Of a stretch of 64,000 nucleotides of DNA, positions 50,538-62,718 are shown one piece after another; position 1 is the stretch's first letter; each line of letters begins with the position of its first letter. Below the pieces are notes generated by a model. It was not told the origin of the DNA and made no database searches. It was given only the letters and a program-made list of their open reading frames with translations. This DNA is from an uncultured Pelagibacteraceae bacterium (GTDB lineage Bacteria; Pseudomonadota; Alphaproteobacteria; Pelagibacterales; Pelagibacteraceae). The DNA lies in NCBI GenBank assembly GCA_902571015.1, contig CACGAC010000003.1, positions 62,001 through 126,000 of the forward strand. Direction: 5' to 3'. A program made the translations under genes and the position numbers.

Positions 50538-51685
50538 TTCCTGTCTCTAATCCATACATAGACATTAAAGATTTGAGATATTTTAAAAAATTATTTAAAA
50601 GCAAAATATTAACTGATGGTTTCTTTCAAAAAAAATGTGAAGAAATTATTAAAAAGAAAATCTCCTCAAAATTTGTTGCTTTAACTCATAGTTGCACTGG
50701 TGCTTTAGAAATCTCAACTTTATTAATTAATTTAAAAAAAGGTGATGAGGTTATCATACCTTCATATGGTTTTGTTTCTATTGCTAATGCTATAGTAATG
50801 AGGGGTGCCAAACCTATTTTTGCTGAAATAGATCCGCAAACTCTAAATATCTCCCATGATGATATTATTAAAAAGATTAACAAAAAAACTAAAGCAGTTT
50901 ACGTGATACATTACGCAGGGAATGCATGTGATATCTATAGGATAAAGAAACATCTGAAAAAAAAGAACATCTATTTAATAGAAGATGCCGCTCACTCTTT
51001 TTTATCACAAAGCAGAAATAAATATCTTGGCACAATTGGAGATATTGGTGTGTTTAGTTTTCATGAAACAAAAAATTTAGTTAGCGGACAAGGTGGTTGT
51101 ATTTCAATTAATAATCCGAAACTAAAAAAAAGGGTAAATTTTATTTTGGATAAAGGCACTGATAGATACAATTTTATTAGAAATTACAAAAAAAAGCTAA
51201 TCTCAAGCAAAGTTAGAAAATATTACAGTTGGGTAGATTATGGCTCTGAGTATCGTGCAAGTGAATTAACTAGTGCATTATTGTATTCTCAATTGTTAAA
51301 AGTAAATGAAATTCAGAAAAAACGTGAGCAAATTTGGAAAAAATTTAAAAATTGTATACTTAATATTGAAAATAAAGATTTTTATATAATTGAACCGTTA
51401 GTAAATACTAAAAGCTCATATCACTTATTCGTAATTATATTTAAAGATCAAAAAAAATCTCAAAAATTCATTGATTTTATGCAAAAAAATTTAATTGCTG
51501 CTACTTTTCATTATGTGCCTCTTCATAAATCTAAAATGGCCAGAAAAATAAGTAAGCAAAAATTATCAGTTACTGAAAAAATTTTCAGGAGAGTTGTTAG
51601 ACTTCCACTTTATCCTGACATGAAATTAAAAGACCAAAAAAAAATAATGAATAAAATTAAAGAATTCTGTCATGGACAATATTAA
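50522..51685 (+). CDS. DegT/DnrJ/EryC1/StrS sugar aminotransferase (WecE-like)
   Basis: THSCTGALEIS, EVIIPSYGFVSIANAIV, IEDAAHSF, FSFHETKNLVSGQGG. Confidence 0.85.
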   Translation: MDFKMIPVSNPYIDIKDLRYFKKLFKSKILTDGFFQKKCEEIIKKKISSKFVALTHSCTGALEISTLLINLKKGDEVIIPSYGFVSIANAIVMRGAKPIFAEIDPQTLNISHDDIIKKINKKTKAVYVIHYAGNACDIYRIKKHLKKKNIYLIEDAAHSFLSQSRNKYLGTIGDIGVFSFHETKNLVSGQGGCISINNPKLKKRVNFILDKGTDRYNFIRNYKKKLISSKVRKYYSWVDYGSEYRASELTSALLYSQLLKVNEIQKKREQIWKKFKNCILNIENKDFYIIEPLVNTKSSYHLFVIIFKDQKKSQKFIDFMQKNLIAATFHYVPLHKSKMARKISKQKLSVTEKIFRRVVRLPLYPDMKLKDQKKIMNKIKEFCHGQY

Positions 51686-52433
51686 TAAAATCAAAAATTA
51701 TTGGAATAAAAGAGCAAAAAGTAAATTCTATAGATGTACTAATGACCTAAATCTACAGGAAAAAGAACTTGAGATTTTACTTGGTATCATAAAACCCAAT
51801 AAATCAATTTTAGATCTAGGTTGTGGAGATGGAATGTTATTGAAAAAATTGGCTAAAATAAAAAAAATAAATGGACTTGGACTGGACTACAGTAAAGAAC
51901 TAATCAATGAAGCAAATAAAAATAAGGTAAAGAATATTAAATTTAAATGTTTAGACATGAGAAATTTGAAAAAAGAAATTGATAAAACTTATGATTATAT
52001 TATTACTAAAAGATCTATACAAAATTTAACAAAATGGTCGTATCAAAAAAAAGTTATAGATAATTTACATTTATTTTCAAAAAAAAAATCAAGAATACTG
52101 TTGATTGAAAGCTCTAGTACAGCACTTGAGAATATAAACATTGTAAGAGAGAAATTGAAATTAAAGAAAATAGTCAAGCCTTGGCATAATCTATATCTAG
52201 ATGATAAAAAAATAAGAAAAACAAAATTTAAAAATATCAGATTATTAGAAATCAAAGAGCTTTTTAGTACTTATTACTTTATCTCAAGAACTCTTAATGC
52301 TGCGTTAGCCAAAAAGAAAAAGAAAGTTCCAAAGTATAGCGATATGTTAAATATTATTGGTTGGAGACTGCCACAAAATATCATAAGAAACTTTTCACAA
52401 TTAAAATTATATGAGTTTAAAAAGATTAAATAA
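51672..52433 (+). CDS. Class I SAM-dependent methyltransferase
   Basis: ILDLGCGDGMLLKKLA, GLGLDYSKELINEA. Confidence 0.75.
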   Translation: MDNINKIKNYWNKRAKSKFYRCTNDLNLQEKELEILLGIIKPNKSILDLGCGDGMLLKKLAKIKKINGLGLDYSKELINEANKNKVKNIKFKCLDMRNLKKEIDKTYDYIITKRSIQNLTKWSYQKKVIDNLHLFSKKKSRILLIESSSTALENINIVREKLKLKKIVKPWHNLYLDDKKIRKTKFKNIRLLEIKELFSTYYFISRTLNAALAKKKKKVPKYSDMLNIIGWRLPQNIIRNFSQLKLYEFKKIK

Positions 52434-53112
52434 TCTTTTTCAAAAAAACTAATCTTTTAAAATATAATATTTGAAGTGAGCCTTTAAAACACTTCAAAAT
52501 TTCATCTATAGCCTCAATAGGAGTAAATACACCATCTTTTTTATTAATGTCTATATCGTCAAATATTAACAATCCATTTTTTTTAAGAATATGAAAAGCC
52601 TCAAAAGCATCGTCGTATATTGCTTTACCCTCATGAGATCCATCAATATAAATAAAATCAAAGTAATGATTTGATTTTTTTAATTCCTGAAGAGCTTTAA
52701 CTGAATAGTCTTTTATTTTTTTAAATTTAAAATCTTTTAGATTTTGATCAAAATTTTTTTCAATTAAATCAAAATTGTACTCTAAATTTTCTTTATTAGC
52801 GTGTTTTACATCCCATAAATCAACACAAGTTACTTTGCTATTTTTGAAGAAATTCAGCACATATAAAGCTGACATGCCCTCAAAAGATCCGATTTCAAGA
52901 AAGTCAAAGAATTTTTTTCTATCATCAGGAAAAAAATAATTAAATACTAAAAAATTGTTCAAAAACCAACGAGAATTAAAAGTTTTATTTTTTACAAGTT
53001 CTTTAAAAGAACTAAAGTCGTTTTTGCCATAATCTTTGATTTTTTTTTTTAAAAAATTAGATTTTATTCTATATGGGAAAAATTTAAGTTTTAAAAAAAA
53101 ATTTTTAATCAT
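52426..53112 (-). CDS. Class I SAM-dependent methyltransferase (Methyltransf_24-like)
   Basis: [44 protein letters not shown]. Confidence 0.75.
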   Translation of the reverse strand: MIKNFFLKLKFFPYRIKSNFLKKKIKDYGKNDFSSFKELVKNKTFNSRWFLNNFLVFNYFFPDDRKKFFDFLEIGSFEGMSALYVLNFFKNSKVTCVDLWDVKHANKENLEYNFDLIEKNFDQNLKDFKFKKIKDYSVKALQELKKSNHYFDFIYIDGSHEGKAIYDDAFEAFHILKKNGLLIFDDIDINKKDGVFTPIEAIDEILKCFKGSLQILYFKRLVFLKKII

Positions 53113-54917
53113 TTATCTTTATTAATTTTTAAAACTCCAATAAATGCTTCTTGAGGAATTTCAACTCTACCAAATTGTTTTGATCTAGCTTTTCCTTTTT
53201 TCTGTTTTTCTAAAAGTTTTCTTTTTCTGTCAGTTGCTCCTCCTCCATGAATTTTTGTTAAAACATCTTTTTTAAAACCTTTTATTGTCTCTCTTGCTAT
53301 AATTTTACCACCAATTGCAGCTTGTACTGGTATCATAAAATTATGTCTAGGAATTAAATCTTTTAATTTTTCACAAACCTCTCTTCCAGTTTTCTGCGCA
53401 AAATCTTTATGTATCATCATTGCTAATGCATCAACTGGTTCAGCATTTACTAGAATTCCTAGTTTTACCAAATCACCCTCTCGATGCTCAATTATTTCAT
53501 AATCAAAACTTGCATATCCGCTTGTCATAGATTTTATTCTATCATTAAAATCAAACACTACTTCGTTTAAAGGAAGTTCATAACTTAAGACGGCTCTATT
53601 GCCTGAATAAGTTAGATTAATTTGAATTCCTCTTTTATCTTGGCATAACTTAATTATTGAACCTAAATATTTATCTGGTGTTATAATTGTAGCTTTTATC
53701 CAAGGCTCTTCGATAGATTTTATTAATGTGGGATCAGGTAAACTTGATGGGTTTTGTAAATCAATTGTATTTCCTTTATTCAAATTTACTTTGTAAACAA
53801 CTCCTGGAGTTGTTGTGAGTAAATTTACATCAAATTCTCTTTCTAACCTTTCTGTAATAATTTCAAGATGAAGTAGTCCCAAAAAACCACATCTAAAACC
53901 TAAACCTAAAGCAGACGAAGATTCAGCTTCAAATGAAAAACTTGCGTCATTTAATTGAAGTTTTGCTAATCCGTCTTTTAATTTTTGATACTCTGAACTA
54001 TCAACTGGAAATAATCCACAAAAGACAACTGGCTTACTTGGTTTAAAGCCAGGTAGCGGATTTACTAATGGCTTAGAAGCATCACAAATGGTATCTCCAA
54101 CTTTTGTATCAGATAAAACTTTTATTCCTGTTGTAATAAAACCAATTTCACCAGCATTTAACTCATTTATATCTTTTGGTTTTGGTGTAAATACACCAAC
54201 TTTTTCAACAACATAATCTTGATTAGTTGATAACATCTTTATTTTCATATTTTTAGTAATCTTTCCATTTATTACTCTTACAAGTATAACTACTCCAAGG
54301 TATGTGTCGTACCAGCTATCAACCAATAAACATTTTAAATCTTGCTCTAATTTACCTTTTGGTCCTGGTAATCGATTTATTATTTGTTCTAATATCTCTT
54401 CGATACCCTCTCCTGTTTTTCCAGAACATGGAATAGCATTTTCAGTATCAATGCCAATTACATCCTCAATTTGTTTACTAGTTCTCTCTAAATCTGATGC
54501 CGGTAAATCAATCTTATTTAAAACAGGAATTATTTCATGGTTAGTGTCTAAAGCTTGGTACACATTAGCTAATGTTTGTGCTTCAACACCCTGGGTACTG
54601 TCAACAATAAGTATAGAACCTTCACATGCATAAAGAGATCTACTGACTTCATAACTAAAATCAACATGTCCTGGGGTATCTATTATATTTAATATATATT
54701 CTTTTCCATTTTTAGCTTTATAGTTTAGCTTAACTGTTTGAGCTTTTATTGTTATTCCTCTCTCTCTTTCAATATCCATAGAATCTAAAACCTGAGCTTT
54801 CATCTCTCTTTCTGATAAACCACCACATTTGTGAATTATTCTATCTGCAATCGTTGATTTACCGTGATCAATATGGGCAATGATTGAAAAATTTCTAATA
54901 TTATCGATAGTGTTCAT
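53109..54917 (-). CDS. lepA: Elongation factor 4
   Basis: [45 protein letters not shown]-terminal region. Confidence 0.96.
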   Translation of the reverse strand: MNTIDNIRNFSIIAHIDHGKSTIADRIIHKCGGLSEREMKAQVLDSMDIERERGITIKAQTVKLNYKAKNGKEYILNIIDTPGHVDFSYEVSRSLYACEGSILIVDSTQGVEAQTLANVYQALDTNHEIIPVLNKIDLPASDLERTSKQIEDVIGIDTENAIPCSGKTGEGIEEILEQIINRLPGPKGKLEQDLKCLLVDSWYDTYLGVVILVRVINGKITKNMKIKMLSTNQDYVVEKVGVFTPKPKDINELNAGEIGFITTGIKVLSDTKVGDTICDASKPLVNPLPGFKPSKPVVFCGLFPVDSSEYQKLKDGLAKLQLNDASFSFEAESSSALGLGFRCGFLGLLHLEIITERLEREFDVNLLTTTPGVVYKVNLNKGNTIDLQNPSSLPDPTLIKSIEEPWIKATIITPDKYLGSIIKLCQDKRGIQINLTYSGNRAVLSYELPLNEVVFDFNDRIKSMTSGYASFDYEIIEHREGDLVKLGILVNAEPVDALAMMIHKDFAQKTGREVCEKLKDLIPRHNFMIPVQAAIGGKIIARETIKGFKKDVLTKIHGGGATDRKRKLLEKQKKGKARSKQFGRVEIPQEAFIGVLKINKDK

Positions 54918-54924
54918 TTAGATA

Positions 54925-57330
54925 TTAAGATCGAATTTTTGCGCCAGTTTTATCTTCAACAGTCTTGATTATCAAATTATTAATTTTTTCTAAGTCATTT
55001 TCATTTAAAGTTCTTTCAGATGATTGTATCGTTACACTGATTGCGATCGATTTCTGATTTTCAGGAATATTATCACCCTCATAAACATCAAAAACTTTAA
55101 TATCTTTTATTAAACTTTTGTCTACATTTGAAATAATATCTATCAAATCTTGGGCTTTTACATCTTTGTTTACGATAAATGCGAAATCTCTCTCAGATTT
55201 TTGATAATCTGAAAATGAAAATTTTACTTTTAGATCTTTAAGAGTTTTCTTGGGTAATTCTAAATTTTCCATAAAGATCTCAAAACCAACTAAAGACTCT
55301 GTTTTAATATCAATTTGTTTTAAAATATTTGGGTGAATTTCTCCAAAATATGCAACTAATTGATTTTTTTTATTATTTAAAAATAATCTTCCCGATTTCC
55401 CAGGGTGATAATAATTGGGTGTTTCATTATCTATAAAAAATTTTTCAGAATTGTAACCTGCTTCAACTAAAGTTTGAACAACATCTCTTTTCACATCAAA
55501 TACATCTACGTTTCTTTCCTTTTCAATCCAAGATAATCTAGATTTTTTACCTGCTGACAAACCACAAACTATCGTATTTTGTTCACCAGGATTAGAACCA
55601 TTAAAAATAGGACCTATTTCAAATATTGATAAATCTTTAAAACCTCTGTCGAGATTTTTATTAATATATAATATTAAATTTGAAAAAATTGAATTCCTTA
55701 AAACTGCTAATTCTGAACTAATAGGATTAATAATTTTTATCTCTTTTTTTATATCTCTAAAATAATCATTATAGCGTTTGTCTGTAAACGACCAAGTGAT
55801 TGCCTCCAAATAACCTTTGGATGCAACTGATCTTTGTAAAAAATGAAATAATTTCTGATATTTATTTAAAGTAGATTTTTTTCTTTGTTTAATTGGCTCT
55901 ATATACTTTATCTTTTCATAACCACTTATTCTTACCAGCTCCTCTACGATATCCACTTCCTGTGAAATATCTGGTCTCCATGAAGGAACGATTAATTCGA
56001 GTCTTTTCTTATCCTTTTTTACTTCAAAACCAAGATCCTCTAAAATTTTAATCATTTCTTTTAAAGAAATTTTAAAACCAGATATTTTTTCAAAAATATT
56101 TGGGTCAAATTTAATCTTTTTTGTTTTGTAAGTTTCTATTTTTTGAATATCAATTTTGCTAATTTCACCACCACAAATCTCTTTTATTAATTTTGCAGCT
56201 TTATTTAAACCATCTTCGATTGATAACGGATCTATGCCTCTTTCAAATCTAAACTTTGCATCGGTATCAAGATTTAATTTTTTTGCTGTATTTCTTATTG
56301 ATCCCGGTTCAAAATAAGCTGACTCAAGTAATATATTTTTTGTATTAAATTCTGTACCAGATCTTGTGCCACCAATAATTCCTCCAAGTCCTAAAACACC
56401 TTTATTATCACTAATAACACACATGCCACTCTCCAGTTTATAATTTTTATTATCAAGTGCTGTAAACTCTTCTCCAGACTTAGAATTTCGAACAATTATA
56501 CCCTTTTCAATTTTATCAGCATCATAAGCATGTAATGGTCGATTAATATCAAGCATAACATAGTTTGTAATGTCAACTATTGCTGAGATTGGTTTTTGAC
56601 CAATAGAAATTAACTTATCTTTAAGCCATTTAGGGCTTTCAGAATTTTTCACATTTGTTATCAAACAACTTCCAAACGCAGTACATCCTTGGCCTTTTTC
56701 CTTATTAATTTTTACTTTTAAGGTGTGTCTATTTTTTGAATGATTTTTTTTTTCTTCTAAATCTACTAGCTTTCCAAAACCTGATGCAGCTAGATCTCTT
56801 GCTATTCCCCTGACTCCAAGACAATCTGGTCTATTAGGTGTTATGGATAGATCAATAAGATTTGATTTTGATTTTGAGAAATAACTTTTACCAATATTTT
56901 TTCTAAATTCCTTGGTTAATTCAGTAATCCCATCGCTTTCATCAGACAGATTCAATTCAGACTCTGAACAAAGCATTCCATAAGAAGTAACACCTCTTAT
57001 TTTAGCGACTACTAATTTTGTCTTGGTTTTAGGGATAATTGCACCTGGAGGAGCATATATAGTAAGCAATCCTTCTTTTGCATTTTCTGCACCACATACA
57101 ACTTTTTTAATTTCATTCTCTCCAATATTTACGTCACAAACTTTAAGTCGATCTGCATTTGGATGTTTTTCAGTTTTTATAATTTCAGCTACTTTGAATA
57201 ATTCATTATCACCAGAAAGACTTTTTACACTTTCTACTTCTAGACCAATATTGGTAAGTTGTTCTAAAAGGTTTTTTTCTTTTAGATTCGTCTTTAGATG
57301 ATCTTTTAACCAATCAAATGTTATTATCAT
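54925..57330 (-). CDS. pheT: Phenylalanyl-tRNA synthetase beta subunit
   Basis: [58 protein letters not shown]. Confidence 0.96.
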   Translation of the reverse strand: MIITFDWLKDHLKTNLKEKNLLEQLTNIGLEVESVKSLSGDNELFKVAEIIKTEKHPNADRLKVCDVNIGENEIKKVVCGAENAKEGLLTIYAPPGAIIPKTKTKLVVAKIRGVTSYGMLCSESELNLSDESDGITELTKEFRKNIGKSYFSKSKSNLIDLSITPNRPDCLGVRGIARDLAASGFGKLVDLEEKKNHSKNRHTLKVKINKEKGQGCTAFGSCLITNVKNSESPKWLKDKLISIGQKPISAIVDITNYVMLDINRPLHAYDADKIEKGIIVRNSKSGEEFTALDNKNYKLESGMCVISDNKGVLGLGGIIGGTRSGTEFNTKNILLESAYFEPGSIRNTAKKLNLDTDAKFRFERGIDPLSIEDGLNKAAKLIKEICGGEISKIDIQKIETYKTKKIKFDPNIFEKISGFKISLKEMIKILEDLGFEVKKDKKRLELIVPSWRPDISQEVDIVEELVRISGYEKIKYIEPIKQRKKSTLNKYQKLFHFLQRSVASKGYLEAITWSFTDKRYNDYFRDIKKEIKIINPISSELAVLRNSIFSNLILYINKNLDRGFKDLSIFEIGPIFNGSNPGEQNTIVCGLSAGKKSRLSWIEKERNVDVFDVKRDVVQTLVEAGYNSEKFFIDNETPNYYHPGKSGRLFLNNKKNQLVAYFGEIHPNILKQIDIKTESLVGFEIFMENLELPKKTLKDLKVKFSFSDYQKSERDFAFIVNKDVKAQDLIDIISNVDKSLIKDIKVFDVYEGDNIPENQKSIAISVTIQSSERTLNENDLEKINNLIIKTVEDKTGAKIRS

Positions 57331-58394
57331 CGACTGAGACCTCTATAATTCGTAGGTACATCCAACGGGTCAAATCCAAAATGATTCAACCATCGATAAT
57401 CACAATCAAAAAAAGCTCTTAAGTCGTTGATTCCATATTTCAGCATAGCAAGTCTATCTATCCCAATACCAAATGCGTATCCCTGAAACTTTGATGGGTC
57501 TACTTTGACATTTTTTAAAACATTGGGATGAACCATTCCACACCCTAAAATCTCTAACCATTGATTTCCTTCTCCTATTATAATTTTTCCATCTTTCATC
57601 TCGTATCCAATGTCAACTTCAGCAGATGGTTCTGTAAAAGGAAAATGACTAGGTCTAAATCTCATCTTAATTTTATCTACCTCAAAAAACTCTTTGATAA
57701 AATAATTTAAACATCCCTTTAGATGACCCATGTTTATATTCTTGTCTATATGAAGTCCCTCAACTTGATGAAACATAGGTGAGTGAGTTTGGTCACTATC
57801 TGATCTGTAAGTTCTTCCAGGAGCAATTATTTTAAATGGTGGCTTATCTTTCAACATAGTTCTAATTTGAACTGGAGAAGTATGAGTTCGCAATAGTTTC
57901 TGCTTTTTTTCATCTAAATAGAACGTATCATGCATATCCCTAGCAGGATGATTTTCTGGTGTATTTAGCGCTGTAAAATTGTTATATTCATTCTCGACGT
58001 CTGGTCCTTCTTCAACGCTAAAACCTATTTCGGAAAAAATTGATGATATTTCATCGATCGTTTGTGAGACTGGGTGAATTTTTCCTCGAACAAATGATCT
58101 CTCAGGTAATGTAATATCAATTTTTTCTTTTTCTAATTTCTCGTTAATTTCAGCACTTTTAAGTTCATTTGTTTTTGAGTTTATTAAATCCTGTAGTTCA
58201 TCTTTAATTATATTTAAGTCAGAAGCAAATTTTTTTCTCTCAGACTCTGCAATTGTTCCAATCTTTTTAAATTGAGTTGAAATTAATCCACTTTTACCAA
58301 ACAGGTCAGATTTAATTTGGTTTATTTCTGAAATATCTAATTTTCCACTAAGCTTTGAAAGAAATTCATCTTTTATTTTTTTAAGATCTGACAT
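57327..58394 (-). CDS. pheS: Phenylalanyl-tRNA synthetase alpha subunit
   Basis: [70 protein letters not shown]. Confidence 0.96.
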   Translation of the reverse strand: MSDLKKIKDEFLSKLSGKLDISEINQIKSDLFGKSGLISTQFKKIGTIAESERKKFASDLNIIKDELQDLINSKTNELKSAEINEKLEKEKIDITLPERSFVRGKIHPVSQTIDEISSIFSEIGFSVEEGPDVENEYNNFTALNTPENHPARDMHDTFYLDEKKQKLLRTHTSPVQIRTMLKDKPPFKIIAPGRTYRSDSDQTHSPMFHQVEGLHIDKNINMGHLKGCLNYFIKEFFEVDKIKMRFRPSHFPFTEPSAEVDIGYEMKDGKIIIGEGNQWLEILGCGMVHPNVLKNVKVDPSKFQGYAFGIGIDRLAMLKYGINDLRAFFDCDYRWLNHFGFDPLDVPTNYRGLSR

Positions 58395-58437
58395 TTTTAC
58401 AGATTATTTCTTCAGAGAAATAAAACAATAGCGAAGA

Positions 58438-58794
58438 TTAATTTAAAGCTGATTGAGCTTTTTGAACGATAGTTTTAAAGGCTTCTGGACTATCATAGGC
58501 TATCTCAGCTAGAATTTTTCTATCAATTTTTATTCCACATTTATTTAATCCATTAATAAACTTAGAATATGTCAAACCTTCTGCTCTAACCCCAGCATTT
58601 ATTCTCTGTATCCAAAGTGATTTAAAATCTCTTTTTTTATTTCTTCGATCTCTGTAAGCATATTGCATAGCTTTTTCCATAGCTTGCTTTGCAACTCTGA
58701 TAGTATTTTTTCTTCTGCCCCATTGACCTTTAACAGCTTTTAAAACTTTTTTATGTTTTGCTCTACTAGTTACACCTCTTTTAACTCTTGCCAT
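58438..58794 (-). CDS. rplT: 50S ribosomal protein L20
   Basis: [38 protein letters not shown]. Confidence 0.97.
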   Translation of the reverse strand: MARVKRGVTSRAKHKKVLKAVKGQWGRRKNTIRVAKQAMEKAMQYAYRDRRNKKRDFKSLWIQRINAGVRAEGLTYSKFINGLNKCGIKIDRKILAEIAYDSPEAFKTIVQKAQSALN

Positions 58795-58795
58795 A

Positions 58796-59002
58796 TTAAC
58801 CCCTTAGACTGTAAGGCATATATGACTTAACGATTTTACCGTCTTGTTTCGACATAGTTGTGGTGCCTCTTAATTTTCTTATTTGAGAATTAGTTCTTTT
58901 TATCATGCCATGTCTTTTACCAGCTTGGGCCATAATCACTTTACCTTTTGCAGATATTTTGAACCTTTTTTTTGCAGAGCTTTTTGTTTTTAGTTTTGGC
59001 AT
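58796..59002 (-). CDS. rpmI: 50S ribosomal protein L35
   Basis: [33 protein letters not shown]. Confidence 0.97.
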   Translation of the reverse strand: MPKLKTKSSAKKRFKISAKGKVIMAQAGKRHGMIKRTNSQIRKLRGTTTMSKQDGKIVKSYMPYSLRG

Positions 59003-59055
59003 AATTTTGCGAGTTTATACAAAGAATGTTATTAATTTACAACTACTATTAAAGC

Positions 59056-59601
59056 TTATAAAGGCTGAATTACCATTATCATTTGCTTTCCATCGAACTT
59101 CGGATGTAATTCTACCTTGCCAATTTCCTTCATATCCTCTTTGATCTTTGTCATTAACTCATTGCCTAAATGCGAGTGCTGAAGTTCTCTACCTTTAAAT
59201 CTTATTGTAAATTTTACTTTATCGCCTTTAGCAATAAATTTTTTGGCATTTTTTACTTTGAACTCGTAATCATGTGTTTCAGTTACAGGTCTCATTTTTA
59301 TTTCTTTTAATGCAATTATTTTTTGTTTTTTTTTTGCAAGGTTTGCTTTTTTTTGTGCATCATACTTATATTTCCCCATATCCATGATTTTGCAAACTGG
59401 TGGATTTGCATTTGGAGCTATTTCTATTAAATCTAAACCTTGATTCCTCGCCATCGATATTGCTTCGTTTGTGCCAATGACACCTAAATTTTCTCCATCA
59501 CTACCTATAACTTGAACTTCTGGAGACAAAATTCTGTTATTAGATCTTGGACCTCGATCTTTAGTTCTTCTTTGAAAATAGTTTTGTTTAAAATCTGCCA
59601 C
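59056..59601 (-). CDS. infC: Translation initiation factor IF-3, GTG start
   Basis: NNRILSPEVQVIGSDGENLGVIGTNEAISMARNQGLDLIEIAPNANPPVCKIMDMGKYKY. Confidence 0.95.
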   Translation of the reverse strand: MADFKQNYFQRRTKDRGPRSNNRILSPEVQVIGSDGENLGVIGTNEAISMARNQGLDLIEIAPNANPPVCKIMDMGKYKYDAQKKANLAKKKQKIIALKEIKMRPVTETHDYEFKVKNAKKFIAKGDKVKFTIRFKGRELQHSHLGNELMTKIKEDMKEIGKVELHPKFDGKQMIMVIQPL

Positions 59602-61521
59602 TTAAATTGAAGACGCTTTGTTTAAAGCAGAAAAAGTTTTTAAAAATTTATTTAATTCCATATTTTCTTGTTTGTTAGAATCCAATCTTCTAATAGTTAC
59701 GGTGTTGCTGTCAACTTCTTTTTTACCACAAATTAATAAAATAGGGACTTTTGCAAGAGAATGTTCTCTAATTTTATAATTCAAATTATGATTTTTTAAG
59801 TCAACAATTGAGCTCATCCCTGCTTCTTTTATTTTTTTTGAAACTTTACTTGCATATTCTTCAAAGTCTTCTGAAATTGGAATTACTACTGTTTGCAGTG
59901 GAGATAACCAAAATGGAAACTTCCCAGCATAATTTTCTATTAAAATTCCAATAAATCTTTCAAGTGATCCAAACAATGCTCTATGTAACATCACTGGAAC
60001 TTTTTTTGTACCATCTTTATCAATGTAAGTAGCATCTAATCTTCCAGGTAAGTTCAAATCTACTTGTACTGTTCCACATTGCCAATCTCTACCAATTGCA
60101 TCTCTTAATACAAATTCTATTTTTGGACCATAAAAGGCACCTTCTCCTTTATTTATGTTGTATTCTAATTTCGTTGCTTTGACTGCTTCTAATAAAGAAG
60201 CCTCGGCTTTATCCCAAACTTTATCTTCACCCACTCTTACTTCTGGTCTGTCTGCATATTTTAACACTACTTTTTCAAAACCTAAATCTTTATAAATATC
60301 TAAAATTAAATTAGTTACATTTAAACACTCGCTTGTAATTTGATCTTCTGAACAAAAAATATGTGCATCGTCTTGCGTAAAAGCTCTCACTCTGAGAAGT
60401 CCATGCAGAGCTCCAGATGGTTCATATCTATGTACTTTACCAAATTCGGTTATTCTTAATGGTAAATCTCTATAACTTTTCAAACCTTGATTAAAAACTT
60501 GAATATGACCTGGACAATTCATTGGTTTTATAGCAAAAACTTTCTCATCAGGAGTCTCCGAAGTATACATGTTTTCACCATATTTTTCCCAATGCCCTGA
60601 TTTTTCCCATAACAATCTATCTAGTACCTCTGGGGTATTTACTTCTTTATATCCTGCTGCATCTTGGCGTGCTCGCATATAATTAATTAATTTTTGAAAC
60701 AAAGCCCAACCCTTTTCGTGCCAAAAAACAGATCCTGGGCTCTCTTCTCTAAAATGAAATAGATCCATCTCTTTACCAAGTTTCCTATGATCTCTTTTTT
60801 CTGCTTCTTGAATTCTTTTTAAATAATCATCCAAGTCTTTTTGAGACGCCCAACCAGTTCCATAAATTCTTTGTAACATCTCATTTTTTGAATCTCCACG
60901 CCAATATGCTCCAGCAACTTTTGTAAGCTTAAACGCTTTGCCAATTTTTCCAGAAGAAACTAAGTGTGGACCTCTACACAAGTCATGCCAAGTATCTCCA
61001 TGATGATAAACGGTTAGCTCCTCACTCTCTGGAATACTCTCTATAATTTCTGCTTTATAGTTTTCACCAATTTTTTTGAAATGGCTTATTGCTTTATCTC
61101 TTTCCCAAACCTCTCTTTTTGTTTTTACATCTTTGTCAATTATTTCTGACATTTTTTTTTCTATTTTTTTTAGATCTTCCTCTGTAAAAGGCTCTTTACG
61201 AGCAAAATCATAATAAAAACCATTTTCAATTACTGGTCCAATAGTTACTTGTGTGCCAGGGTATAATTCTTGAACAGCCATCGCCATAATGTGAGCAGTA
61301 TCATGTCTTATAACTTCAAGACCCTCTGGGTCTTTTGCAGTAAAGATCTTTACTGAACAATCTTTTTTAATTGAAAAATACAAATCTTTTAACTCACCGT
61401 CGACACTCATTATCAATGCTTGTTTTGATAATGACTTGCTTATTTTTTCTGCAACATCCAAACCTGTAACTTCTTTGGGAAATTCAATATTTTTTCCGTC
61501 TGGTAATGTAATTGTAGGCAT
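59602..61521 (-). CDS. thrS: Threonyl-tRNA synthetase
   Basis: TGS domain N-term, HDTAHIMAMAVQEL, MNCPGHIQVF, RVRAFTQDDAHIFC. Confidence 0.96.
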   Translation of the reverse strand: MPTITLPDGKNIEFPKEVTGLDVAEKISKSLSKQALIMSVDGELKDLYFSIKKDCSVKIFTAKDPEGLEVIRHDTAHIMAMAVQELYPGTQVTIGPVIENGFYYDFARKEPFTEEDLKKIEKKMSEIIDKDVKTKREVWERDKAISHFKKIGENYKAEIIESIPESEELTVYHHGDTWHDLCRGPHLVSSGKIGKAFKLTKVAGAYWRGDSKNEMLQRIYGTGWASQKDLDDYLKRIQEAEKRDHRKLGKEMDLFHFREESPGSVFWHEKGWALFQKLINYMRARQDAAGYKEVNTPEVLDRLLWEKSGHWEKYGENMYTSETPDEKVFAIKPMNCPGHIQVFNQGLKSYRDLPLRITEFGKVHRYEPSGALHGLLRVRAFTQDDAHIFCSEDQITSECLNVTNLILDIYKDLGFEKVVLKYADRPEVRVGEDKVWDKAEASLLEAVKATKLEYNINKGEGAFYGPKIEFVLRDAIGRDWQCGTVQVDLNLPGRLDATYIDKDGTKKVPVMLHRALFGSLERFIGILIENYAGKFPFWLSPLQTVVIPISEDFEEYASKVSKKIKEAGMSSIVDLKNHNLNYKIREHSLAKVPILLICGKKEVDSNTVTIRRLDSNKQENMELNKFLKTFSALNKASSI

Positions 61522-62676
61522 TTAGTTTAACAATCTTTTATACTCTGAATATGTAGAAAAACACATTTTTTCAACATTAAATTTTTTTATTATATTACTT
61601 CTTCCTTCTTTACCCATAAGATTTATAGATGTTTCGTCCATTGTTAATCCACGAATTATTTTTTTACTTAAAGACTCTGCGTCCCCTGATTTAAATAAAA
61701 AACCTGTTTTTTCATCAATAATTGTCTCATTAGATCCTCCGATATTACTAGCTATAATTAATTTTTCCATAGATTGTGCTTCCACAGCTACTCTTCCAAA
61801 AGCTTCTGGTTCAATTGAAGCTGATACAATTATATCAGAAACTTTATAAGCCAATGCCATATCCTCACAATGATCTATAAATTTAATTTGATTTGTTAAA
61901 CTGTATTGCTCGGTAAGACGTATTAATTTTTTTCTGTATAGATCTCTGCCTTGATCATTTCCAAGTATAACTGCATGAAAAGCTTCATAACCTAATTCAA
62001 TTTTAACAAGATTAATTGCCTCAATAAATAATTCTTGTCCTTTCCAAGAAGTAAGTCTACCTGGCATTAAAATTATTTTTTTTTGATCATTTATATTCCA
62101 TTTTTGAAGTAATTTTTTCTCATCATTTTCTAATTTTGTAGATGAATCGAAATAATCAACATTTATTCCCCTAAAAATAACTAAAAATTTTTTTTGGCTC
62201 TTTAAAAATTCAGAATAATTTTCTTTAATATGAGAAAAAATAAAATTTGATCCTGCAATAACTAAATCAGATCTTACCATGACAGAATTATAAAATTTTT
62301 TAAGTTTACCACTAAAATTATAAGTTCCATGAAACGTGGTAACAAATTTTCTATTAGTTAACTTTGTTGCAAATAAACAGGACCAAGCTGGTGCTCTACT
62401 TCTTGCATGAACAATTGAGATCTTAAAAAACAAAATTATCCCTATTAATAAAATTGTATTTATTAGAATCAATAATAGGTTTTTACTATGTACTGGAAGT
62501 TTAATTAGTTTCACTTTTTTTTTATCAACGAATTTTGCTAATTCCCCTCCGCTAGTAACTATAAAAGACTCACACCCATTTTCTGGTAAATAATGAGCAA
62601 TATCATAACATCCAGTTTCTGCCCCTCCGTAACCTAGTTTTGGTATTACTTGTAGGACTTTTATATTAGACGACAT
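61522..62676 (-). CDS. GT4 family glycosyltransferase
   Basis: IPKLGYGGAETGCYDIA, PGRLTSWKGQELFIEAI, EPEAFGRVAVEAQSM. Confidence 0.85.
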   Translation of the reverse strand: MSSNIKVLQVIPKLGYGGAETGCYDIAHYLPENGCESFIVTSGGELAKFVDKKKVKLIKLPVHSKNLLLILINTILLIGIILFFKISIVHARSRAPAWSCLFATKLTNRKFVTTFHGTYNFSGKLKKFYNSVMVRSDLVIAGSNFIFSHIKENYSEFLKSQKKFLVIFRGINVDYFDSSTKLENDEKKLLQKWNINDQKKIILMPGRLTSWKGQELFIEAINLVKIELGYEAFHAVILGNDQGRDLYRKKLIRLTEQYSLTNQIKFIDHCEDMALAYKVSDIIVSASIEPEAFGRVAVEAQSMEKLIIASNIGGSNETIIDEKTGFLFKSGDAESLSKKIIRGLTMDETSINLMGKEGRSNIIKKFNVEKMCFSTYSEYKRLLN

Positions 62677-62718
62677 ACAGTTAGATTATATAATAATAGA
62701 GGTAACTAATAAACTTTT

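Noticed and set aside
42787-53112. tRNA-Ser-targeted integrative element
   Set aside because: No integrase and no repeat of the tRNA 3' end noticed at the lepA side; gene content is glycan-type rather than mobile-element-type
58404-58423. Hairpin TTATTTC-TTCAGA-GAAATAA between rplT and pheS as a pheST attenuator
   Set aside because: No T-tract follows and no Phe-rich leader peptide is visible; AT-only stem could be chance
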